64,000 bases of DNA from Leptothoe spongobia TAU-MAC 1115 (GTDB lineage: Bacteria; Cyanobacteriota; Cyanobacteriia; Phormidesmidales; Phormidesmidaceae): positions 62,001 to 126,000 of the forward strand of contig NZ_JADOES010000008.1 of assembly GCF_018739885.1 (NCBI RefSeq), given 5' to 3'. Below, piece after piece: positions 58,297 to 64,000 of the stretch (its first letter is position 1; every line of letters begins with the position of its first letter). A program made the position numbers and the translations under genes. The notes under the pieces were generated by a model, which was not told where the DNA came from, did not search any database, and saw only the letters and a list, made by a program, of their open reading frames with translations.

Positions 58297-59031
58297 CTAG
58301 ATTGTGGGCTGAGGTTTGTAGCCATGCATGATGCGACCGCAGCAGCGATATTGCTCGTCATAGTTTTGACTGATGGGATCGCTGAGGTCAATAATCGAAT
58401 CAATGCCAATGCCATTACGACCCTGATCTTTGCCAGAGCTATGAATATAGCGACCCTGGCCCAGATGCAACGCAACGTGGGTGGTGCGTTCAGGGGTACC
58501 AAAAAAGATCAGATCCCCAGGTAGTAGCTCTTCCTTATCAACCCTGGCGGTAAAGTCTTCTTGCTGATAAGAGTCCCGAGGAAGCGGTACACCGACAGAG
58601 GCAAATGCCGCCTGCATCAGGCCAGAGCAATCGTAATTGGGCGCGACCGTCCCGCCCCATAGGTATTCATTGGGCACTGCCATGGCAGCTTGGGTAAAGG
58701 CAATGGCCCCAGGAATCGCGCCCTCGATGTCGCGACGGCTGACGGTGGGCGGATGATATGGCACAGGGGCTGGGACGATGGCATCCATGTCGGTGAGCCG
58801 CAGCCAGCCGGGATAGTCATCGGCGGCTAGCACTATATGGATACCGGTGGGTTCAATCACCGTAATTTTGAACTGGTATCCGGCGGCGGCTTGGGTGACC
58901 AGGTCCTGAGCATCTGGGGTTTTGTAGAGGTTGAGGTTGCGATCGCACCGATACTCCGCCCCAGGATTCGACTGCCAGCGATTTTTTACCTCTTCTAGTT
59001 GCACCACGCCCCCTACCTTTTCATTAGGCAT
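58297..59031 (-). CDS. NlpC/P60 peptidoglycan endopeptidase with SH3 domain
   Basis: About 244 residues. An N-terminal SH3-like domain (YRCDRNLNLYKTPDAQDLVT, LAADDYPGWLRLTDMD) is followed by a C40 peptidase domain (about residue 110 onward) with the catalytic Cys in PNYDCSGLMQAAF, His in THVALHLGQGRYIHSSG and a conserved polar third residue. It probably cleaves cell-wall peptide bonds. No classical signal peptide is visible, as in several cyanobacterial relatives. ATG at 59031 is preferred to the TTG at 59040. Confidence 0.92.
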   Translation of the reverse strand: MPNEKVGGVVQLEEVKNRWQSNPGAEYRCDRNLNLYKTPDAQDLVTQAAAGYQFKITVIEPTGIHIVLAADDYPGWLRLTDMDAIVPAPVPYHPPTVSRRDIEGAIPGAIAFTQAAMAVPNEYLWGGTVAPNYDCSGLMQAAFASVGVPLPRDSYQQEDFTARVDKEELLPGDLIFFGTPERTTHVALHLGQGRYIHSSGKDQGRNGIGIDSIIDLSDPISQNYDEQYRCCGRIMHGYKPQPTI

Positions 59032-59059
59032 CAAAATCAATCAGATTCTAATTCTAGAG

Positions 59060-59087
59060 GTAGGGGCGTTGCATGCAACGTCCCTAC
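59060..59087. repeat. GTAGGGGCGTT palindrome, interspersed repeat copy
   Basis: GTAGGGGCGTTGCA runs directly into its near-perfect complement TGCAACGTCCCTAC (28 bases, one mismatch). It resembles the hairpin at 6301-6336 and lies between divergent genes. Confidence 0.65.
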
Positions 59088-59233
59088 AACCCATGCAACC
59101 CCTAAATCTGAATGTTTTACGGCACAAATTTAACCGGTCAATTTAACGAATGAGCCATTACATCAGACAATAAAAACTATTCTGTTGCAATCGCTACCAT
59201 TCGTTAGCTGTCCCCATCCGTTAATTTATCGTT

Positions 59234-60394
59234 ATGAGTTTGACCGTATCCCGACCCAACATCAATAACAAATTTCGCATCACCCCCAAGGCATTAGACA
59301 TTCCTGTGCGTCTGCTCTTGGGGCCTGGACCTTCGAACTCCAATCCTGACGTAGTCGCCGCGATGAATCGTCAGCCCATTGGTCACCTCGATCCGGCCTA
59401 CCTGGATCTAATGGATGAAGTCCAAGCCATGATGCGCTATGTCTGGCAAACCGAGAACCCCATGACACTACCCATCAGTGGGACTGGGTCTGCCGCGATG
59501 GAAGCCACATTGGCTAATGCTGTTGAGCCTGGGGATGTGGTCTTAGTTGGGATTAACGGATACTTTGGCAATCGCCTGGTGGATATGGCCGGTCGCTATC
59601 GCGCCGATGTCCGCAGTATCAGCAAACCCTGGGGCGAGGTCTTTAGCCTGGAAGAGTTGCGGGCGGCAATGGAAGAGCATCGTCCGGCGATCCTGGCCCT
59701 GGTCCATGCGGAAACCTCCACCGGTGCCCGTCAGCCCCTCGAAGGAGTAGGTGATCTTTGTAAGGAATATGACTGTCTGCTGCTGATCGACACCGTTACC
59801 AGTATGGGTGCTGTGCCCATTTTCCTGGATGAATGGGGCGTAGACATGGCCTACAGCTGCAGCCAGAAGGGCCTCAGCTGCCCGCCTGGCAGTTCTCCAT
59901 TCACCATGAGTGAGCGGGCGCTGCAGAAAATGGACAAGCGCCAGACTAAGGTGGCCAACTGGTATTTGGATATCTCCCTACTGCGCAACTACTGGGGCAA
60001 AGGTCGTACCTATCACCACACGGCACCGGTCAATATGACCTATGCCATCCGCGAAGCGCTACGTCTGGTGATCGAGGAAGGGCTGGAAAATTCCTGGGAC
60101 CGTCACCAAAAGACGGCTGAGCAGCTCTGGGATGGATTGGCCGAGATGGGTCTGGGCTGTCATGTACCCAAAGAATATCGTCTGCCGACGCTGACTACGG
60201 TCAAGGTACCTGATGGTGTTGATGCCAAAGCGGTGACTAGCAAGATGCTAGCTGATCACAATATTGAGATCGGCAATGGTTTGGGTGAGTTAGGTGGCAA
60301 GGTTTGGCGCATTGGCCTGATGGGGTATAACAGTCAGCCTGAGAATGTGGATCGGGTACTGGCAGCCATGGCCAAGGTGATGGCAGAGATTTAG
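59234..60394 (+). CDS. Alanine-glyoxylate / serine-glyoxylate aminotransferase family protein
   Basis: A class V PLP aminotransferase of 386 residues. It shows VRLLLGPGPSNSNPDVVAAM at the start, GTGSAAMEATLANAVEPGDV, LLIDTVTSMGAVPIFLDEWG and the PLP lysine in YSCSQKGLSCPPGSSPFTMS (about residue 215). Such enzymes detoxify glyoxylate in photorespiration, using alanine or serine as amino donor. Older annotations call relatives 'soluble hydrogenase 42 kDa subunit', which is misleading. It is probably monocistronic. Confidence 0.93.
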   Translation: MSLTVSRPNINNKFRITPKALDIPVRLLLGPGPSNSNPDVVAAMNRQPIGHLDPAYLDLMDEVQAMMRYVWQTENPMTLPISGTGSAAMEATLANAVEPGDVVLVGINGYFGNRLVDMAGRYRADVRSISKPWGEVFSLEELRAAMEEHRPAILALVHAETSTGARQPLEGVGDLCKEYDCLLLIDTVTSMGAVPIFLDEWGVDMAYSCSQKGLSCPPGSSPFTMSERALQKMDKRQTKVANWYLDISLLRNYWGKGRTYHHTAPVNMTYAIREALRLVIEEGLENSWDRHQKTAEQLWDGLAEMGLGCHVPKEYRLPTLTTVKVPDGVDAKAVTSKMLADHNIEIGNGLGELGGKVWRIGLMGYNSQPENVDRVLAAMAKVMAEI

Positions 60395-60440
60395 AACTCT
60401 CGCCGGGCAACCACAAGGGATTGCCCCTACAGGGTTATCT
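60395..60440 (+). repeat. Interspersed repeat fragment after the aminotransferase
   Basis: GGGCAACCACAAGGGATTGC followed by CCCTACAGGG resembles the GTAGGGGC-type repeats at 61695-61890. It may act as a terminator. Confidence 0.5.
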
Positions 60441-60506
60441 ATTATCAATAGGTGTTACTGAATTGATAATGGATGTACCGATGAGCTGAGTCTCTGTCAT
60501 AGGGGC

Positions 60507-60818
60507 TCAGCTTTCTAATATCTTGTCGCCGGTGACCAGCTGATAATGCTCGACAACGGGAAACGGATCGTAAAAGTGATGGAGCAATGCTTTCCATTGT
60601 TGATACTCAGCTGACTCGCGAAAGCCTTGGGTATGATCTTCCAGGGTTTGCCAGGTGACTAACAAGAGATAGCGATTGTCTTTTTCCATGCACTTTTGCA
60701 GTTGATGTCCGCCATAGCCAGGCATCGAGCTAATGATGCTTTGGGCCTGCTGAAAGGCGGCTTCAAATGCGACAGTTTCTCCGGGTTTAACGTCGAGCAT
60801 AGCGACTTCTAAAATCAT
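60507..60818 (-). CDS. Antibiotic biosynthesis monooxygenase (ABM) domain protein
   Basis: 103 residues, a single ABM ferredoxin-like domain (MILEVAMLDVKPGETVAFEA, RYLLLVTWQTLEDHTQGFRE). Dimers of this fold include monooxygenases, heme-degrading enzymes and stress proteins; the activity is not predictable. The start codon at 60816-60818 is only five bases from the MITE at 60823, so the ribosome site and promoter of this gene must lie in the MITE or were displaced by it. Confidence 0.85.
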   Translation of the reverse strand: MILEVAMLDVKPGETVAFEAAFQQAQSIISSMPGYGGHQLQKCMEKDNRYLLLVTWQTLEDHTQGFRESAEYQQWKALLHHFYDPFPVVEHYQLVTGDKILES

Positions 60819-60822
60819 GGGT

Positions 60823-60987
60823 TAAGTAGGTTGGCCTAATCATTTATAAGATGGAGGATCAGGAGTTTAACCTCCTCGAATATGCCCCCAAACCCCCAAT
60901 AATGGGGGCTTTGAGTCTAGTTTCCCCCAGTATTGGGTGAGGTCAGGGGGCCTCGGTATCTGAAGCCTAATTTGGATAACCTACTTA
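60823..60987 (-). mobile_element. 165-bp MITE, copy 2
   Basis: Reverse-oriented copy of the element at 50659-50823, with the same ends (TAAGTAGGTT / AACCTACTTA) and length. It fills the gap between the ABM gene and the Uma2 gene. The two copies differ at several sites (for example AATGGGGGC for GGATTGGGGG), so neither is brand new. Confidence 0.85.
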
Positions 60988-61043
60988 AGCGGACCAATAT
61001 CGACAGACCTTCTAGAATAGAGTTACAGTCGACTTCGATCCTG

Positions 61044-61694
61044 ATGAGGGCTATGTCCTTACTGCAATCGCCTATTGCTACAGATACATGGACACCCATA
61101 GCCTGGGATGAATTTGTGCAGCTGATTGATCAGTCTGACCAGCAGCACCATAAAGCCTACTATCACCATGGCCAAATGAGGCTGGAAACGATGCCAACCG
61201 GTTCAGACCATGCTAGGGACCATGCCATCCTGATGCTGCTGATTGGTCTTTTTGGCATGGTTACAGGTATGCCGCTGGCTCCTCGGGATGCTTGCTCCTA
61301 TCGCAAACCAGGTAGCGATGAGTTTCAGCCGGATATTTCTTATTATGTTGGTGACAATGTTAATTGCATTCCTAAGGGCACGCGTGTCATTAACTTAGAT
61401 GACTATCCTAAGCCGGATTTGGTGATCGAGATTTCTGATACCACACTGGCAGATGATAAAGGGGAAAAACGTCTGCAGTATGAGGCGTTACGTATCTCTG
61501 AGTATTGGATTTGGGATGTTAAGAATGGCCAGCTGATCGCGTTTAGTATCAGCCCAGATGGCAGTAGTAAGCGGATTGATACATCGAACGTGTTGGCGAA
61601 TTTGAGCCTGGGGTTAATTGAGGTAGCCCTGCGTCGGGGTGAGGTTGAGGATCAGTCGGCCATCGGCGCATGGTTTATGGAGCAGATGCGTTAG
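61044..61694 (+). CDS. Uma2 family endonuclease (DUF820)
   Basis: About 216 residues of the Uma2/DUF820 family, abundant in cyanobacteria. The PD-(D/E)XK core is visible: DEFQPDISYYVG, KPDLVIEISDTTLADDKGEK with Asp, Glu and Lys, and SEYWIWDVKNGQLIAF. It is a predicted nuclease of unknown role, possibly related to mobile DNA. The frame continues upstream into the MITE, but the real start is ATG 61044 or 61053 (MSLLQSP), past the element. The MITE may supply its promoter. Confidence 0.85.
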   Translation: MRAMSLLQSPIATDTWTPIAWDEFVQLIDQSDQQHHKAYYHHGQMRLETMPTGSDHARDHAILMLLIGLFGMVTGMPLAPRDACSYRKPGSDEFQPDISYYVGDNVNCIPKGTRVINLDDYPKPDLVIEISDTTLADDKGEKRLQYEALRISEYWIWDVKNGQLIAFSISPDGSSKRIDTSNVLANLSLGLIEVALRRGEVEDQSAIGAWFMEQMR

Positions 61695-61896
61695 GGAAAA
61701 TCTCGTAGGGGTGGTGCCTTGTGCCCACCCTGGGATAACGGTTGCGATCAACCAGGATTTGTCTATGCAAAATCCTGGTTAGGTGCCCACGGTATCGAAG
61801 GGCATCCACAAGGGAGTGCCCCTACGGATGAAATATCGGCTAGGTGCCCACGGTGATCGCGGGGCATCCACAAGGGAGTGCCCCTACGGGGTTGGT
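61695..61896 (+). repeat. Cluster of interspersed repeats
   Basis: A 61-base unit begins TAGGTGCCCACGGT at 61780 and repeats at 61841, each ending GGGCATCCACAAGGGAGTGC then CCCTACGG. AACCAGGATTT / AAATCCTGGTT (61750-61780) forms an 11-bp hairpin before it. It lies between convergent genes. Confidence 0.7.
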
Positions 61897-62151
61897 TTAT
61901 ACAACGCGGATGCGTTTGGTCAAAATCACCATGATTTCATTGGGGCGTCCGGTGGGTAGGGGTTTGCTCCAGTCGTTGGGTTCGGCGTAGTTGAGTTTGT
62001 GCAACAGGTTGATGGTGTTGCGGATGGCGGTGAGGGTGCCGAATACGATATGGCGAACGTTTTCGTATTGGGGGTCTGGTTGGTTGGTTGGGGAGGTGAC
62101 AGGTTGAGGGGTGGACGGGATGGTGCCGTCCGGGGTGTTGGGTTGAAACAT
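61897..62151 (-). CDS. Conserved small cyanobacterial protein, unknown
   Basis: 84 residues. The N-terminal part is Pro/Thr-rich (TPDGTIPSTPQPVTSPTNQP) and the rest forms a conserved segment: RHIVFGTLTAIRNTINLLHK, LNYAEPNDWSKPLPTGRPNE and IMVILTKRIRV. Similar short proteins occur in many cyanobacteria, often in variable regions; function is unknown. ATG at 62151 is the only ordinary start, although the frame stays open about 43 codons upstream. Confidence 0.68.
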   Translation of the reverse strand: MFQPNTPDGTIPSTPQPVTSPTNQPDPQYENVRHIVFGTLTAIRNTINLLHKLNYAEPNDWSKPLPTGRPNEIMVILTKRIRVV

Positions 62152-62596
62152 GGTGATCTGGTCTCCGTTGTGGTGGATGGCCTGGGCTGCTTGTTCCGAT
62201 GAGGGAAAGGGCAGCTTTGGCGAGGAAACCAGAACCCGAGTGAGCCTTAGCCTAACCGGGGGATGATGTGCAATGCGGCATGGCTAAGGGGTAAACTCAC
62301 CCTAAGCCTCGGGATTGCGTTGGAATCTCCGGGGTCAGTCATCGGTACGGTGTTGGCGCACCTGCCGATGGCGCAAAAGCTAACTGAGTTCTGGGAAATT
62401 GGGTTAAAGAATTAACCTTAGGGAAGAGAGTACGGTGAAATGTTGTTGGGGTCAAGAGAGTTTGGCTGGGTTTAACAGAATGTAAGGTCTCTGGTAGTTG
62501 TATCAATGAAATTTGATGAGAGAGCTTTTAGTTTTGTTGTGGGGCGTTTCACAAAGGGGCAGGTTTAAAATAATCTGTTGGTCATTGAGAGATGCA
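62152..62596. other. Spacer upstream of the small gene
   Basis: About 445 bases. CCTTAGCC and GGCTAAGG (about 62246-62288) can pair. No ORF or RNA gene is supported. Confidence 0.35.
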
Positions 62597-64000
62597 TCAG
62601 CGGCGATGATCGCTATTTTGCAATCCGTTAGCGCGCTGAACTGGGTTAGTAACTAGGCCTGGTGACCAGTCATTCGCTAACTGATATTTTTCAATCGCTG
62701 TATCAGGATCATTCCGACCGGCCAGTCGATCACCTACCTGGACTAACATCCGACTAGCAGATCCTAACCGTTGGGGGGTATGGCATACGGGCAGATCTTT
62801 TAACACGTCTGGATTGTTGACCAAATACACATTCATTTGATTACAAGCTCTGATCAGTAATGCTTGAAGCGTATCCGCACGCCATATCCGAGCCGTATCA
62901 TCGGCTGATGCTGTTAGAACGCGCTGACCATCAGCACTAAAACGAGCAGTAAACACAGTCTCAGTATGATCGTCAAAAACATTCAGTTCTCGACCTTGAA
63001 GGTCCCAGACGCGAGCGGTGTTGTCAGACGAGGCGGTGACGACCCGCTGACCATCGTTGCTAAAAACCGCGCTTAGAACCAAGTTTTGATGGCCTTCGAG
63101 CACGGTGGACTCGCCGGTGCGCAAGTCCCAGACGCGAGCGGTGGTGTCATCCGAGGCGGTGACGACCCGCTGACCATCGTTGCTAAAAACCGCGCTTCGA
63201 ACCAAGTTTTGATGGCCTTCGAGCACGGTGGACTCGCCGGTGCGCAAGTCCCAGACGCGAGCGGTGGTGTCAGACGAGGCGGTGACGACCCGCTGACCAT
63301 CGTTGCTAAAAACCGCGCTTAGAACCTCGTTTTGATGGCCTTCGAGCCGATGTTTTTCCCGTAATCGGTTCAGGATAGTTTGCAGTGTTGCTGTTGGACT
63401 AGCTGCTGGATACTTCTCTAATGTCCTGATGTTATTAGCATTTACTAAATTTTGTAGGCGTTGACCAGTTTTCAACGATGCCAACAATGCTTTGCCTTGA
63501 TCATGTTCAAACGTTTTGAGTGACCTCACACCAGCAATTTCAAGCTTGGTTCCCTCTCTTGCTATTGTGGCTTCTGCTCGTGCTACTTTTTGTTCCTGAC
63601 GGGCATTCTCTCTCGCAATATTTGCTTGTTCTAACCCTGATTGAGCTTGTTGTCGGTCATCTCGTGCTGTCGCCAACTGTGACTGAGCATGCGCGACCGC
63701 TTTCTGGGCAGTCTCTTGTGCCTGCTTAGCCTGTTGACCAATCTCTTTCAAACGAGTATTAGCATCTTCCACTAATGCCTCAGCGACCTTTACTTCGTCA
63801 GCAGCTGACTGTGCTTTTTTGCCCGCAACATCCTGCCGGAATTCCGCCACTTCAACATCAAAACTGGCTTTCCGTTGTTTCAAGTCAGCCCAAATTTCTT
63901 GCCTTTTTGCTTTCCATGTAATGAGGCCAGCAGCCAGTGTCGACTTATCCGCATTTTTAGTAGCTGCAATGGCGACACCAACAGTAACAACAGCAACTGC
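62597..64000 (-). CDS. WD40 repeat protein, nSTAND-type, 5' part beyond the window
   Basis: The frame is open to the last base, so the N-terminus lies outside. From the right edge it reads AVAVVTVGVAIAATKNADKS (probable membrane helix), a long Gln/Ala/Lys coiled coil, a linker (RTLEKYPAASPTATLQTILN), then four WD40 repeats (LEGHQN...SAVFSNDGQRVVTAS...TARVWDL) and a tail. This is the C-terminal layout of cyanobacterial nSTAND/WD40 proteins whose N-terminus usually carries a caspase-, TIR- or NTPase domain. Three of the repeats are nearly identical in DNA (123-bp unit). An internal TTG at 63883 is not the real start. Confidence 0.88.
   Translation of the reverse strand, partial: AVAVVTVGVAIAATKNADKSTLAAGLITWKAKRQEIWADLKQRKASFDVEVAEFRQDVAGKKAQSAADEVKVAEALVEDANTRLKEIGQQAKQAQETAQKAVAHAQSQLATARDDRQQAQSGLEQANIARENARQEQKVARAEATIAREGTKLEIAGVRSLKTFEHDQGKALLASLKTGQRLQNLVNANNIRTLEKYPAASPTATLQTILNRLREKHRLEGHQNEVLSAVFSNDGQRVVTASSDTTARVWDLRTGESTVLEGHQNLVRSAVFSNDGQRVVTASDDTTARVWDLRTGESTVLEGHQNLVLSAVFSNDGQRVVTASSDNTARVWDLQGRELNVFDDHTETVFTARFSADGQRVLTASADDTARIWRADTLQALLIRACNQMNVYLVNNPDVLKDLPVCHTPQRLGSASRMLVQVGDRLAGRNDPDTAIEKYQLANDWSPGLVTNPVQRANGLQNSDHRR
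63008..63376 (-). repeat. Near-identical 123-bp tandem repeats within the WD40 gene
   Basis: GACGCGAGCGG recurs at 63008, 63131 and 63254, exactly 123 bases apart (41 codons, one WD40 blade). The units differ at only a few bases, so the copies arose recently or are kept alike by gene conversion. Confidence 0.9.

Noticed and set aside
61780..61890. Possible CRISPR array
   Set aside because: Only two 61-base copies without spacers; they match interspersed repeats.
63008..63376. CRISPR-like regular spacing of repeats
   Set aside because: The 123-bp period equals one WD40 repeat in a continuous reading frame, and there are no unique spacers.

Overview
The window is chromosomal DNA from a cyanobacterium. 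It carries hemL, the paired atpB-atpC genes, a ribosomal PSRP-3/Ycf65 gene, Ycf51, DUF1995, a phycobilisome linker of the CpcL type, PEP-CTERM proteins and groESL with CIRCE and a K-box. The HIP1 octamer GCGATCGC occurs at least twenty times. An HpsE-like glycosyltransferase and a TpsA-like secreted protein fit a filamentous, Leptolyngbya-like organism, but genus cannot be fixed from this sequence.

Layout. 0-6.3 kb: end of yajQ, a GNAT gene overlapping a small membrane-protein ORF, a Na+/solute symporter, a HEAT-repeat protein, hemL and the divergent hisIE. 6.4-12.6 kb: a NurA-domain nuclease, cpcL, then two large minus-strand genes (receiver domain + DUF3685; membrane-anchored repeat protein). 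13.2-15.7 kb: groES-groEL with its control region. 15.9-24.7 kb: TpsA-like and PEP-CTERM secreted proteins, atpB-atpC, PSRP-3, a HAD phosphatase, DUF3370 and a zinc-ribbon protein. 25.3-30.3 kb: a nicotinamidase-like hydrolase divergent from an NrtR-like Nudix regulator, a transposase-type HTH protein, a membrane protein and an Npun_F0813-family protein. 30.6 kb: tRNA-Arg(UCU). 30.8-38.2 kb: a small HTH protein, HpsE-like transferase, ffh, a DUF4114 PEP-CTERM protein and an orphan DNA methyltransferase. 38.3-50.5 kb: prfC, cysteine desulfurase, DUF1995, DUF456, pentapeptide protein, aminotransferase plus glycerol-dehydrogenase-like pair, Ycf51, phospholipase D, a glycosyltransferase, two small unknowns and tatA. 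50.9-60.4 kb: purB, a small membrane ORF, a MocR regulator divergent from a PNPOx-like gene, VanZ, M28 peptidase, a flippase-like protein, NlpC/P60 and an alanine-glyoxylate aminotransferase. 60.5-64 kb: a repeat-rich corner with a MITE, a Uma2 nuclease, interspersed repeats and the C-terminal part of a WD40 protein that runs off the window.

Most of this is core metabolism, so few genes form joint systems. Exceptions are atpB-atpC, groES-groEL, the MocR/PNPOx pair, the NrtR-like/nicotinamidase pair, and the dehydrogenase-aminotransferase pair. The less ordinary signals are non-coding or architectural: a ~70-bp repeat shared by the groES leader and the 3' end of purB; a 165-bp TA-flanked MITE in two opposite copies; WD40 repeats nearly identical at DNA level; and unlisted short membrane ORFs. 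I found no CRISPR array, prophage, complete insertion sequence or convincing new multi-gene defence system.
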